Source: SBAX01 sp964646605 (GTDB lineage: Bacteria; Planctomycetota; Phycisphaerae; UBA1845). Taken from it: a stretch of 64,000 nt of DNA. The position numbers were made by a program, and so were the translations under genes. Positions within the stretch are counted from its first letter, which is position 1; the number at the start of each line of letters is the position of its first letter. Positions 35,092 through 43,991 of this stretch are shown here, piece after piece. The stretch covers positions 60,888 to 124,887 of the forward strand of contig CAZYEX010000134.1 of NCBI GenBank assembly GCA_964646605.1. Direction: 5' to 3'. Under the pieces are notes generated by a model, which saw only the letters and a program-made list of their open reading frames with translations, searched no databases and had not been told where the DNA came from.

Positions 35092-36231
35092 TCAATCTTC
35101 GTCCGGGGTAGCGCAGTTTTCGTAGGAGGGTCGTCCCGCGCCCGGCCAGCGCAGACCGGTGCAGATGAGTTCGGCGGGCAGGGTGTCTTTCTGCCAGTTG
35201 GGGCCGCGGACGATGATGCAACGGTACGCGGTGAAATCGCCGAACCCACCTCCGCCGTCGGCGCAATTGGGCCACTGGGGATAGGACTCGAGCTTTTCAT
35301 TGCGGTAGTGGGTGGTGAATCCCTCGCGGTCCTCAGTGCCTTCGTTGTAGATTTTCTGCTGTTCGGCGTGGGCATCGACGAAGGCGCGGTTGTAGGTCCA
35401 CTCCCGGCCGTGCCAGCCACGCAACGAGTCGGTCGGTCCGATCGCGATCCCCAGTCCGATCCAACGACATTCGTCGATCTCCCGCCTGCAGGACCAGGCC
35501 CATCGCCCGACGTTCTCCTCGTAGTAAATGGTTCGGGCGGGGGTGGGGACGCGGCTGGTCGGGCGAAGGTAGGGTGAATTGCTGCGCATCTCACCGCCGC
35601 TTCCGGCGGCGTTGAAAAACACGTTGGCCGCATAGCTGGTTCCGAAATGGTCGTACGAGGATCGCTCGGAATTCAGCACCCAGTCGGGGCAGTGGGCCCC
35701 GCGCGGCGGACCGTCGTCGCCCGGGCATTTGAAGAGGTCCAACTCCAACGCGGCGTCCAGGCGCATTCCGATGCGGTTGGGTTCGGGGTCGAGGTAATCC
35801 TTGAAACCGCCCTTGAAGAGGATGTCGTTCATGGGGCGGGTGGCGGGACCGAAGCCGGCCTTGGTGCCATACTTGCTGTTCAGCGGGTCGGCCGAGCCGA
35901 GGTAGGTGTCCCAGCCGATTCCGCTCTTGCCGCCCCATTCGTAGGCACCGACGTAGGTCGGATCGCCCGTAGGCTGCTTGTACTGCAAGGGGTGGACGGG
36001 GATGCCCCAACCCTGGGGATCGTCGGCCTCGTAGACGCGGCTGCTGGTGGCGATGTTCTTGATGTGCGAAAGACAGGTGTTCTGTTTGGCCTGGCGTCGA
36101 GCGGATTCCAGGGAGGGCAGCAGAATGGCGATCAACAAGGCGATGATGGCGATGACCACGAGCAGTTCGATGAGGGTGAAACCCCGGCGAGCGAAACTGC
36201 TGCGATCCTTGGCGTCGTTCACATTGTCCAC
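35092..36231 (-). CDS. Prepilin-like DUF1559-type protein
   Basis: A 379-residue protein with a type IV-pilin/pseudopilin N-terminus: RRGFTLIELLVVIAIIALLI at residues 15-34, with the prepilin-peptidase site after Gly17 and Glu at position 5 of the mature chain. The remainder is the large extracytoplasmic domain of planctomycete 'prepilin-type N-terminal cleavage/methylation domain' proteins (often DUF1559 or H-X9-DG types). It includes TSYAANVFFNAAGSGG, RVPTPARTIYYEENVG and AFVDAHAEQQKIYN. Such genes occur in large numbers per genome, probably as secretion or surface-assembly substrates. It is monocistronic here. Confidence 0.88.
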   Translation of the reverse strand: MDNVNDAKDRSSFARRGFTLIELLVVIAIIALLIAILLPSLESARRQAKQNTCLSHIKNIATSSRVYEADDPQGWGIPVHPLQYKQPTGDPTYVGAYEWGGKSGIGWDTYLGSADPLNSKYGTKAGFGPATRPMNDILFKGGFKDYLDPEPNRIGMRLDAALELDLFKCPGDDGPPRGAHCPDWVLNSERSSYDHFGTSYAANVFFNAAGSGGEMRSNSPYLRPTSRVPTPARTIYYEENVGRWAWSCRREIDECRWIGLGIAIGPTDSLRGWHGREWTYNRAFVDAHAEQQKIYNEGTEDREGFTTHYRNEKLESYPQWPNCADGGGGFGDFTAYRCIIVRGPNWQKDTLPAELICTGLRWPGAGRPSYENCATPDED

Positions 36232-36581
36232 TGCCGGTCTCCCATACGGTTGGGGGTTCTGGCTTGGACCGCAGCCCTCGGTCCATCGGCGCGATTCTGT
36301 AGCGGGGCGTCGCCTCGAAGGGGTATTCTATCCGACCACCCAACGGTTTCAAGCCCCTCTCGGGAACGACGCTTGCGGGCATAGCGATCATCGTTCCCTG
36401 CCGCCGGGAGGCGAGCTTCTGAACATTCCGTAGGCGCCAGGATCAACCGCGGTCGAGCCGTACCCGGAAAAGCCGTCCTAGGTCGTTGGGGAGTGTTTCT
36501 GCGCTGCCCGTGCCCCAATGGGGGGGGCGCACAGGTCGAACGTCAGGGCCTCGTTTGCGATTGCGCGGTTGGGGGGCCGCG

Positions 36582-38543
36582 CTACGGCGCCCGTCGGTCG
36601 TTTCGCGCCGCGGGGGCCTTGGCGCCGTCGAGAAGTTTTCGGAGGATGGTCCGCGAGGCCTCGGTATTGTGCAGCGGTCCGGCCTTTCGGAGTTCGGCGA
36701 CGAGGGCGTGGTCCTCCGGGCGGGTAAGGGAGCCGGTTTCCTGCAAGAGGCGTTCGATCTCGCTCTTCCAGGAGCCGAGCATGGCCTTGTACTCTTCGCC
36801 GTCGTCCTCATGGCACTCCAGGCAGCGCTCGTTCATGGCCGTCAGGTTGCGGGGCTGGGCCAGGTCGTGGCACCCGTCACAGTCCACGGCGGAGGCCATG
36901 GGGTCGGGGCGGATTCCGAAGGATTGAAACGCAGCCGTCTTCCCTTCGCGGTAGGCGGTCACCGAGGAGTGGCAGCCTGTACATGAGGGGGGAGGGGTGA
37001 TACCGCCGGTGTGGCACTGATCGCAGCGGAGCTGAGAATGAACGCCCTCCAGAACGTAGGGATGGAGGTACTCGCCGTGCTGCACGTAGGTGCCTTTTTC
37101 GGCCTCGACGGGGTTGAGGAAGGTGTGGCAGATGTTGCACTCCGAGCGGATGGCCTCGCCGCGTTCGTCGACGTGCTTCCCGTCGTGACAACGGAAGCAC
37201 CCCGGGCTGGTCATGTGCCCGATGTTGTCCGGGTAGGTCTTCCAATCGACCCGCATGTAGGGAAAGAAAGATCGCTGGTAGGACTCGCGCAGGCGCTCGA
37301 CGGCCTGAGCGATCGACGCGCCGCGCTCCCTGGACAGTTCGGGATAGTTCTTGGCATAGAATTCGGTTACGTGTGCGGCGATACCAGCGATGGCGGCGGG
37401 CAAATCCGCGTAGGGGGCGACCATGGCGGCGACGGCTTCACGTTTGACGTAGGGCAGGGTGGGATCGATCCGCCCCGTTTCCAAGTCGATGTTGACGGCC
37501 TCCTGCGGCGAGCGAAAGCGATGGGCCGGACGGTTGTGACAGTCCATGCAGTCTAACTTTCGCAACTGTCCCGAAGGCGGCGGGTCGGCAGCGGGCCGCC
37601 CGTCTGAACGGTAGGCGGTTTCGCGCCCTTGGGCGTCGCGCATCCTCACCCAGGGAATGACCTGCAGCCGATCGTCGGTGGAGACGTAGTCGATCTGCGC
37701 GGCGAGGGCCATGTGCAGGTGAATGCCTTCGGCCTTGCCGCTCGACTCGTCGCCTCCGCCGGTCTTGAGCAGCACGTTGATCTCGTGCCGCGTGTTGGCT
37801 TCGTCGGAGGCGAAATGGACGATCTCGCGGAGCTGCGAGCCGAAAAACTTCTTGGGCCAGTGACATCGTTCGCAGGTTTCCCGCGCCGGTCGTAGGTGAT
37901 GAATGGCGGGTGGAATGGGGCGGGAGAAGGTCTCGAACATCGTGGCGAAGACCTGCCGCGTTCCGGAGAGTTTCGCGCGAACGAACCAGCTTGCCCCTTC
38001 GCCGATGTGGCATTCGGCGCAGGGCACGCGGGCGTGGGCGGAGTGCTCATAGGTCACGGCCTGGGGCTGCATGACCGCGTGGCAGGCTTTGGAGCAGAAG
38101 TCCGCCGAATCGCTGTAATGGTATCCGTGATAACCACTGACGCCCAATAGGGGAAGGAAGGTCAGCACGGCGACGATGATTCCGGCGGCGACGCGGCGCT
38201 GGGAGCGGTCATTGAGGTCGAGCTGCGGCAGCCAGAAGTGGAGTCGCTGGGAGGGATCGCGACGATGCAGACGCCAGCTTCGGATGAGAATTCCGGCTGG
38301 AACCAACGACCCGCCGACGACCAAAAGTGTGGGCAAGACCAGGTAACCCACAATATCGAAATAGGGGTTGGTCTCGGTGACGGCCGCGAAAAGCCAGAAA
38401 GCAACGAGCAGCAAGAGGGCGATGGGCGTCAGCAAGAGGCCGGTGACCGTAATCGCATTGGTCCAAAGCGGAACGCCCTTGGGGGCGACGACGGTGTTGG
38501 TCGGGGTTTCCGCCGCGGGTGGGAACGGCTTGGCACTCGACAT
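36582..38543 (-). CDS. NapC/NirT-type membrane multihaem cytochrome c
   Basis: 653 residues; three N-terminal membrane helices (about 27-48, 58-78 and 108-125) anchor a large periplasmic cytochrome domain. I count nine CxxCH motifs plus one CX3CH (FCSKACHAVM), so ten possible c haems. The first block (FCSKACH...PCAECHIGEGASWFV... TCERCHWPKKFFG) is typical of NapC/NirT quinol dehydrogenases, in which CX3CH is known for the first haem. The later haems (CMDCH, CFRCH, CNICH, CDQCH, CTGCH, CDGCH, CLECH) extend it beyond the usual 4-5. Inferred role: passing electrons from menaquinol to periplasmic cytochromes. The start at 38543 precedes the membrane helices; upstream Mets add a Gly/Pro-rich leader. 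Confidence 0.9.
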   Translation of the reverse strand: MSSAKPFPPAAETPTNTVVAPKGVPLWTNAITVTGLLLTPIALLLLVAFWLFAAVTETNPYFDIVGYLVLPTLLVVGGSLVPAGILIRSWRLHRRDPSQRLHFWLPQLDLNDRSQRRVAAGIIVAVLTFLPLLGVSGYHGYHYSDSADFCSKACHAVMQPQAVTYEHSAHARVPCAECHIGEGASWFVRAKLSGTRQVFATMFETFSRPIPPAIHHLRPARETCERCHWPKKFFGSQLREIVHFASDEANTRHEINVLLKTGGGDESSGKAEGIHLHMALAAQIDYVSTDDRLQVIPWVRMRDAQGRETAYRSDGRPAADPPPSGQLRKLDCMDCHNRPAHRFRSPQEAVNIDLETGRIDPTLPYVKREAVAAMVAPYADLPAAIAGIAAHVTEFYAKNYPELSRERGASIAQAVERLRESYQRSFFPYMRVDWKTYPDNIGHMTSPGCFRCHDGKHVDERGEAIRSECNICHTFLNPVEAEKGTYVQHGEYLHPYVLEGVHSQLRCDQCHTGGITPPPSCTGCHSSVTAYREGKTAAFQSFGIRPDPMASAVDCDGCHDLAQPRNLTAMNERCLECHEDDGEEYKAMLGSWKSEIERLLQETGSLTRPEDHALVAELRKAGPLHNTEASRTILRKLLDGAKAPAARNDRRAP

Positions 38544-38696
38544 CGTTCGATGACCCTCGGGAGGACCGGGACTGCCCGTTCGTTTCGGCCCGCGCTCGAC
38601 CACCCCGCCGGTTTTCATCTTACCGTCTCCTACCACGGCCGTCGAGTCGCGGGACCGCGGGCGGGAGAGGCCGAATCTCGCCGCGATTCAACAGCA

Positions 38697-38732
38697 CGGC
38701 CCACGTCCCGATCGCTCGCGGCACGTGGGCCG
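38697..38732. promoter_or_regulatory. Inverted repeat upstream of the NapC-type gene
   Basis: CGGCCCACGT (38697-38706) and ACGTGGGCCG (38723-38732) are exact 10-bp arms around a 16-bp spacer, about 155 bp upstream of the decahaem gene's start on the minus strand. The ACGTGG core also appears in the inverted repeat over the kinase-operon promoter (45168-45187). It could be an operator or activator site. Confidence 0.35.
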
Positions 38733-38771
38733 ATGCGCCCCCATGGCTCCACCGGGCGAATGGCCCGGCGG

Positions 38772-38803
38772 AAAAGCCGCGTAGCGCCCGCCAACGCTAC
38801 GCG
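38772..38803 (-). terminator. Rho-independent terminator of the 1225-residue cytochrome gene
   Basis: On the minus strand CGCGTAGCG-TTGGCGGG-CGCTACGCG forms a perfect 9-bp GC-rich stem followed by GCTTTTC. It begins 53 nt after the stop codon at 38856. It is the clearest intrinsic terminator in the window. It separates the long NHL/multihaem gene from the NapC-type gene downstream, so the latter needs its own promoter. Confidence 0.75.
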
Positions 38804-38855
38804 AAATCGTCCTACGGCGTGGCGCGCGGCGGCGCCGTCCTTCTCCCTCCGGTTG

Positions 38856-41800
38856 TCACGGCGCCGGGGAGTACCTGTGCTGAGTTATCGCTGAGCAAGT
38901 TCCCGTTCCCAATCCCGTACAGCACGCCCACGGCGCTGCGGGGCCCGTACAAAGATCGAGCCTCGGCACCGGGGTTGCCGTCACTCCCTTGTACGCGATC
39001 TGCAGCAGGCCAATCGCATACCCGGTGTTCTTCACACCACGATCGCCGCTGTTGTCCACGAACTCCCAGTTCCAAATGGCGTCTTCGATCGTCGCGGTCC
39101 GATTGCCGGAAGGCACGGTCGCGTTGCACGCCCCGCTTGGGCAGTTGAACGGGGCCGTACCGCCGCCGGTGCCGCTGCACGCTAGCCCGTTCCTCGATCC
39201 ACCAGAGCACCTGCGCGTTGTCCAATAGGGATTCGCACCGTGGGCATCGGGATCCTCGCAGGCAGGGCCCGTGTGTACGCCGGTGCAGCACGCCAGTGGC
39301 GTCCCAACACCCGTGCACGCCGCAGGTTCGCTTGCAGGCAATCCCGTAACATCATTCAAAAGCAGCCGGGATGCCCCCGCGGCGTAGAGCGCGTTCTTCA
39401 GAAGGCTCAACAGGCCCCCGGTCTCATCCTGAACGCCCTCGATCGCACTGTCGCCGTCGTAATCTCCGTTCGCGGTGCGGTTGATCGTCGTGAGCCCGGA
39501 GTGGCAGTCCGCGGCATTGCAGGCGTTGGCCACGTTCTCAAACCCATAGTCGGGATCGTCGGGATCGTGCACCTTCAGGTTGAAGGTGTGACCGCCGACT
39601 TTCCCCGCCCCCGGCTGTCCAGTGGTCGGGACGGGCGCCATGTGGCACCGCGTACAATCCAATCCCGCGTTGGTCGTGTGATTCGAATTGCTGAGTGTGT
39701 ACGTGATCGCACCCGTTCCGGTGGGGAAGGTGGTCACGGCGTTAATGCCCTCCAGCATGGCCCCACCGTTCAAGTAGTGTGGGGTCGTCACCCCAGCCGG
39801 ATTAGGGACGGGAGGAGCGGCTCGCCCGTTGTGACACGATACACACGTCGCCCCTGGCCCTAGGCCGGTGAGCACTTGCCCTGTGGGCAGGCGCACGTCG
39901 TCATAGATTCGCAGTAAGTCCTCTTCCTCCGATTTGCCGTGCGTCGCGTGGCAAACCAGGCAGTCCACGACCCGGAACGTGCCGCGATGCCGCGACCCTT
40001 GCACGACGTTGTCGGAGAAATCCTCGGAGAAATCGATATAGCCGTTTCCGGAGTGGCACTGTCGACACGACTCGCGGCTCGAGCAACTCCCCGCGGCTAC
40101 GCCAGTACAGCACGTCATCGGCGTCCCGTCGCCCGTGCATGCCACGGTCGATAGCGAGGTCGAGCAGGTGCCCGTTTCCGGTCCGGTACAGCACGGCCAC
40201 GGCGCTCCGGCGCCCATGCACCAATTAGAGACCGTACAGGCAGGACCCGTGCCTCGCCCCGTACAACAGGACAAGGGGGTTTGGTCGCCCGTGCATGTCG
40301 CCACGGCCAGCGAGTTCGAGCAGGTTCCCGTTCCCGCCCCTGTGCAACAGGTCCACGGCGTTTGGTTGGCCGTGCATCCTGAATTCACAAAGCAAGTGGG
40401 GCCCGTGCCCGCCCCCGTGCAGCACGGATACGGCGTTCCGAGGCCCGTGCATGCCGCAGCAGGGTTCGAACAGCTTCCCGATCCCGTCCCGAAACAGCAA
40501 GGCCACGGCGTTCCGGGGCCTGTGCATCCCGCATTCGTGAAGCAGGTGGAACCCGCGCCTAGCCCCGTGCAGCAGGGCCACGGCGTTCCGGCACCCGTGC
40601 ATGCCGCGGCAGGGGTCGAGCAGGTGCCCACGCCTGCCCCGGTGCAGCACGCCAATGGGGTCCCAGGGCCCGTACAAACCGCCGATGCGCCCGAAGTCGC
40701 CGTCCCCACATCCTCACCGGTGCAATACGCATACGGGGTTCCAGGCCCCGTGCATAACCAGTTGTTGCCCATACTCCAGTCATAGTGGGACCACGGGTCC
40801 GCGTGCTCCTCCGAATGTCCTGCGTGCAGCCATTCGTCGTACTGCACGTGGCACTCGCCGCAGAGGTTGACCTTGTTTCCCTGGGTGCGCATGTACGTCA
40901 TTTCGCATTGGGCATCGCTCTGGCAGGGGTGGCCGTTGGCGGACCCGCCGGTGCATGAGCCGATGTGGCCGGGAAACTCCCAGCCGGAGATCGGGCTGGG
41001 CGTGACGCAGGTTCCTTGGGACGACTCGTGGGGGTTATGGCAGCTTCCGCAGCGGACTTTGCCGGCGTCGAGGTGTAGCGCTACCTCGCTGTCGGGTGCT
41101 GGACCGGGGTCCGCGTCGGACGCCGGAACGCCCCACGGATGGGAGTTGAGATCGCTTCGGGGACCGATCCAGTCGTCCCCCGCAATCTTGCCCGCCGAGT
41201 GGCAGGATTGGCAGAGGTTCTCTTGTCCAGCCGCGGAGGTCATCCCGCCCGGGGCGTCGTTCATGTTGTGGCAACGGCTGCAACGATTGGGCATGTCGAG
41301 AATGTGCGGGGCGTTGATCGCGGGATGGGCAGCCACTCCGCCGGAGAGAGTCAGGAAGCCGTCCACCGTGCCGGCCCCAAAGATGGCGACGGAAATTTCC
41401 AAATCCGCGCGATTGAGGATGCCGTCCTGATTGAGGTCGAGATCGGCGTTGTACTCGCCGCCGTGAATGGCGGCGGCGATGACCCCGGGATCGTCGGGGG
41501 CCATCGGGGCGATGGGTTGCCTTGGCTGCAGTGCATCGCTCCTGCGCCCCGTGACCCATGCGCGTTCGGCCTTCTGCGCCTGGATGCCGCCCTCGCGTCC
41601 GTTCCAGGCCGCTGCGGTCGCGGCCGCAGTCGTACAGGCCACGTCGAAGACCTCGACCGCTGCATTGTTCGTGTTGGCAACGTACATACGCCCGCCGCCG
41701 TCGATGGCCACATCACAAGGCACGCGGAGTTGGCCGGGACCGGTGCCGTATCCGACGACCGGCACGTGGGCGGAATCCAGCTCCTGCCCCAGGTCATTGA

Positions 41801-42533
41801 ACGCCCGCACCGTGCCCATCACCGCATCGGAAATGTAGATGTTTCCGCAAGCATCGACCGCCGCCCCCTCGCTTCGGGCGAACCAGGCGGTTTCGCCGGA
41901 GGTCGTATAGAGAATGCGATATCCGAATCGAAATAGCAGAATTCCCGTGGTGTCAAAGACTTGCACTCGGAAGTTATCCACGTCGGTGACGATGACGTGT
42001 CCGCTTGCCTCGTCCAAGGCGATGGCTTGGGGCTCGGCGAGCTGTCCCATCCCCGGACCTTGCACGCCCCAGGATCGAACCAGCGTCCATATCCCCAGCG
42101 TGCCCTCGTGGAAGACAAGGACGCGGTGGGCGAGACTGTCGATGGCGTAGAGTTCGTCGTCCCCGCCGTGGAATGCCAGATCGTTGGGCTCGCTCAGAGT
42201 GAGCGGCGCCGGGTTCACCATCCCCAGGGATGCGAACGCGGACGTGTACACGCCGATCTGCCCGTCATGGCGTGAGACGAAGACCCGCCCGTCGCTGTGG
42301 ACGGCGATCCCCACGGGACCTTGCGCAATGGCATACGTAGCGACAACGGCGCCTGCGGCGTCGAACTGCACGACCTGATCGGCGGGCGGATCGGTGACGT
42401 AGACGCCGCCGCCCGGAACCGGCGCAAGCCGTGCGGGGTAATCCAGACCGGCGGTGAAGGTGGTCGAATAGGAAACGTCCGAAGTCTGTCCTACTGTCAC
42501 CGACAAAACCATGAGGAGACATGTGGCGGTCAT
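38856..42533 (-). CDS. NHL-propeller multihaem cytochrome with tandem Cys-rich repeats
   Basis: 1225 residues with a signal peptide (MTATCLLMVLSVTVGQ). Residues ~25-290 are NHL-type blades (GGGVYVTDPPADQVVQFD; GHVIVTDVDNFRVQVFD; GRMYVANTNNAAVEVFD). A dockerin-like DLDLNQDGILNRADLE follows. The cytochrome part has eight CxxCH motifs (CSRCH, CQSCH, CGSCH, CGECH, CRQCH, CLVCH, CVSCH, CTRCH) and one CX4CH (CNAADCH). Between the fourth and fifth haems lie nine tandem copies of 'CTGxGTPxxCCTGxGTGxC'; two more lie near the C-terminus. NWEFVDNSGDRGVKNTGYAIGLL is the helix usual after the last haem of such proteins. Probably extracellular or periplasmic electron transfer. The start at 42533 has GGAGAG upstream and a sigma-54 element about 100 bp away. 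Confidence 0.88.
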   Translation of the reverse strand: MTATCLLMVLSVTVGQTSDVSYSTTFTAGLDYPARLAPVPGGGVYVTDPPADQVVQFDAAGAVVATYAIAQGPVGIAVHSDGRVFVSRHDGQIGVYTSAFASLGMVNPAPLTLSEPNDLAFHGGDDELYAIDSLAHRVLVFHEGTLGIWTLVRSWGVQGPGMGQLAEPQAIALDEASGHVIVTDVDNFRVQVFDTTGILLFRFGYRILYTTSGETAWFARSEGAAVDACGNIYISDAVMGTVRAFNDLGQELDSAHVPVVGYGTGPGQLRVPCDVAIDGGGRMYVANTNNAAVEVFDVACTTAAATAAAWNGREGGIQAQKAERAWVTGRRSDALQPRQPIAPMAPDDPGVIAAAIHGGEYNADLDLNQDGILNRADLEISVAIFGAGTVDGFLTLSGGVAAHPAINAPHILDMPNRCSRCHNMNDAPGGMTSAAGQENLCQSCHSAGKIAGDDWIGPRSDLNSHPWGVPASDADPGPAPDSEVALHLDAGKVRCGSCHNPHESSQGTCVTPSPISGWEFPGHIGSCTGGSANGHPCQSDAQCEMTYMRTQGNKVNLCGECHVQYDEWLHAGHSEEHADPWSHYDWSMGNNWLCTGPGTPYAYCTGEDVGTATSGASAVCTGPGTPLACCTGAGVGTCSTPAAACTGAGTPWPCCTGLGAGSTCFTNAGCTGPGTPWPCCFGTGSGSCSNPAAACTGLGTPYPCCTGAGTGPTCFVNSGCTANQTPWTCCTGAGTGTCSNSLAVATCTGDQTPLSCCTGRGTGPACTVSNWCMGAGAPWPCCTGPETGTCSTSLSTVACTGDGTPMTCCTGVAAGSCSSRESCRQCHSGNGYIDFSEDFSDNVVQGSRHRGTFRVVDCLVCHATHGKSEEEDLLRIYDDVRLPTGQVLTGLGPGATCVSCHNGRAAPPVPNPAGVTTPHYLNGGAMLEGINAVTTFPTGTGAITYTLSNSNHTTNAGLDCTRCHMAPVPTTGQPGAGKVGGHTFNLKVHDPDDPDYGFENVANACNAADCHSGLTTINRTANGDYDGDSAIEGVQDETGGLLSLLKNALYAAGASRLLLNDVTGLPASEPAACTGVGTPLACCTGVHTGPACEDPDAHGANPYWTTRRCSGGSRNGLACSGTGGGTAPFNCPSGACNATVPSGNRTATIEDAIWNWEFVDNSGDRGVKNTGYAIGLLQIAYKGVTATPVPRLDLCTGPAAPWACCTGLGTGTCSAITQHRYSPAP
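40073..40754 (-). repeat. Nine tandem Cys-rich repeats (24-27 codons each)
   Basis: Within the 1225-residue cytochrome, nine successive units follow C-T-G-x-G-T-P-x-x-C-C-T-G-x-G-T-G-x-C plus a variable 6-8 residue spacer. DNA units run about 72-81 bp. Spacers alternate between a CSxPAAA-like and a TCFxNxG-like form, suggesting a two-unit higher-order period. The first unit lacks two of the cysteines (PYAYCTGEDVGTATS). None of the cysteines is in a haem motif. Disulfide-knotted spacers or metal sites are possible. Confidence 0.85.
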
Positions 42534-42631
42534 CGTAGACTCTCCTGTCCCTGCTTCCCGGCGCTGCCCGTGGTCTTCGCCCATGTGAAGCCGACGGCGG
42601 CGCGTTTCCGTGCCTTCCGTCTGAATTGGTT

Positions 42632-42647
42632 TGCAATTGCTGTACCA
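42632..42647 (-). promoter_or_regulatory. Sigma-54-type -24/-12 promoter for the NHL/multihaem gene
   Basis: The minus strand reads TGGTACA-gcaa-TTGCA, matching 10 of the 12 fixed bases of TGGCACG-N4-TTGCW with exact GG-N10-GC spacing. It is about 100 bp upstream of the start at 42533. A sigma-54 activator gene lies 4 kb away. Nothing else was recognised in the 303-bp gap 42534-42836. Confidence 0.55.
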
Positions 42648-42836
42648 GATAACTAGGCGGTGCCGTCTTTCGCAAGCGGAGGGTGCCCGAAATGAACCTA
42701 AGTCGTTGTTTTGCGGGATGTTGCGCCGCGGGAGTCCGCGCAGATAGAGGCCCCAGCCCTCGTCCGTGGGTACAGTTTTTTCTCGGATTTGGGAATCGGG
42801 TTCGGAGGATCACGCAGCGGACTTGGGAGGTTCGGA

Positions 42837-43718
42837 CTAGCGGGGAAAGAACGAGGCGTAGTACTCGAAGGTGCGGTAGTCGTTAAGGTCCACGTGCCCG
42901 TCGCGGTCGAAATCGAACAATCTACATGCGGATGACGCCGTAACGTCCGGACCCTTTAGACAAGGTACAAACGCCCCGTAGTCCTCGACGTCCAGGTCCT
43001 GGTCCTGGTCGGCGTCGCCAGGCACGGTCGGGTCGATGGTCAGGACGGGCTTGGTGGTCGGATCGGAGTCCACGACGTCCATGAACGCCTGGCTCGATTC
43101 TTCCACAGTGTCGGGGTTCACCTGGAATCGAAAGGCCACAGCGCGAGTTCCTTGCCGAAGCGGGTCATTGACGAGTCTGCCGACATCGAGCGTGTATTCC
43201 GTGGACGGTTGGAAGGGCGCGATTCTGCGTCGGCCGACCAGAGCCAACGTATTGACGTCGAAATCCGTGGCTCGTTCCAACAAATCCGCGGGGTAGGCAT
43301 AGATGTCCACTTCCGCATCCGCAGCCGGAAAACGCGACGCGCCGCGGATTCGGAAGGTCAATGTCGCCTTGACAGGCAACGGGGCGGTGACCGTGGAGAG
43401 GTTGAATTCCCAGACCACTCGGTGTTCGATGGGGACCTGCGCGGATTCACGGTTGAGCGTGATCGCTCCTTCGTATCCGGACTCGTTGAAGCTCCAATCG
43501 TACTGATCGGCGACCCCGTCGAACGGGCCATAGCCGCCGCCGTCCACAAGCGTTCCGTCAGCGCTGGGGCGGATCGACTGTACGGCGGCCAGACAACGGT
43601 CCGCGGCACCGACCGCGCCGCAGATCACGGCGATCAAGAGAGTTCGGCGAACTCCGTCCAGCGCGAACCCCGACATGCCGAAACGTCGCATTCCTATGCT
43701 GGGGATTATTCGACACAT
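42837..43718 (-). CDS. Secreted protein with DNRLRE-like and dockerin-like domains
   Basis: 293 residues (284 if the Met at 43691 is used). A signal peptide (RRTLLIAVICGAVGAADRCLA) is followed by a beta-sandwich domain resembling the planctomycete 'DNRLRE' type (VWEFNLSTV... ATLTFRIRG... VGRLVNDPLRQGTRAVAFRFQVN). The C-terminal tail GDADQDQDLDVEDYGAFVPCLKG ... FDFDRDGHVDLNDYRTFEYY holds two calcium-binding, dockerin-like loops. It may be an extracellular structural or cohesin-binding protein. There are no haem motifs, yet the gene lies between two multihaem genes and shares a divergent regulatory region with one of them. Confidence 0.8.
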   Translation of the reverse strand: MCRIIPSIGMRRFGMSGFALDGVRRTLLIAVICGAVGAADRCLAAVQSIRPSADGTLVDGGGYGPFDGVADQYDWSFNESGYEGAITLNRESAQVPIEHRVVWEFNLSTVTAPLPVKATLTFRIRGASRFPAADAEVDIYAYPADLLERATDFDVNTLALVGRRRIAPFQPSTEYTLDVGRLVNDPLRQGTRAVAFRFQVNPDTVEESSQAFMDVVDSDPTTKPVLTIDPTVPGDADQDQDLDVEDYGAFVPCLKGPDVTASSACRLFDFDRDGHVDLNDYRTFEYYASFFPR

Positions 43719-43778
43719 CGCGGGACCTCGTCAAAACCCCGTGCAAAAGCTCACATCCGAGACACGCCCCGTCCTCGA

Positions 43779-43794
43779 TGGCTGGCAGGTTGCA
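43779..43794 (+). promoter_or_regulatory. Sigma-54-type promoter for the pentahaem gene at 43992
   Basis: TGGCTGG-cagg-TTGCA matches 10 of 12 consensus bases with exact GG-N10-GC spacing. Its -12 element shares the TTGCAA core with the oppositely oriented element at 43791-43806. The predicted transcript start leaves a leader of about 185 nt before the ATG at 43992. A TCACGTGA palindrome lies at 43843-43850 inside that leader. Confidence 0.5.
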
Positions 43795-43806
43795 ATTTCC
43801 GTGCCT
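43791..43806 (-). promoter_or_regulatory. Sigma-54-type promoter for the DNRLRE/dockerin gene
   Basis: The minus strand reads AGGCACG-gaaa-TTGCA, 11 of 12 consensus bases: the best sigma-54 match in the window. It overlaps the plus-strand element at 43779-43794 by four bases, so the two -12 regions face each other. The predicted start of transcription is about 60-90 nt upstream of the start codon. Confidence 0.6.
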
Positions 43807-43991
43807 CGTTCATTCCGTTCTCGGACTCGGGTTCACGTTTTGTCACGTGAGGGTTCACGGAAGGGGCGGATATCGTAGTTTCTGTCGGGGAAGGAAGTCC
43901 CATCTTGGGATCGGCCGGTCCACCAAGACCGCCGACGGTTCCGTCCGCAAAGTGATCCGGTTGCCGATCGAGGCCATGACCATGAGCCGCC

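Noticed and set aside
36400..36581. Possible tRNA or small RNA in the gap between the prepilin-like and NapC-type genes
   Set aside because: No cloverleaf, CCA end or anticodon arm could be drawn; nothing supportable.
40073..40754. CRISPR array or DNA-level minisatellite
   Set aside because: The units are in frame, differ at many synonymous and non-synonymous sites and keep the Cys pattern, so they are a protein repeat.
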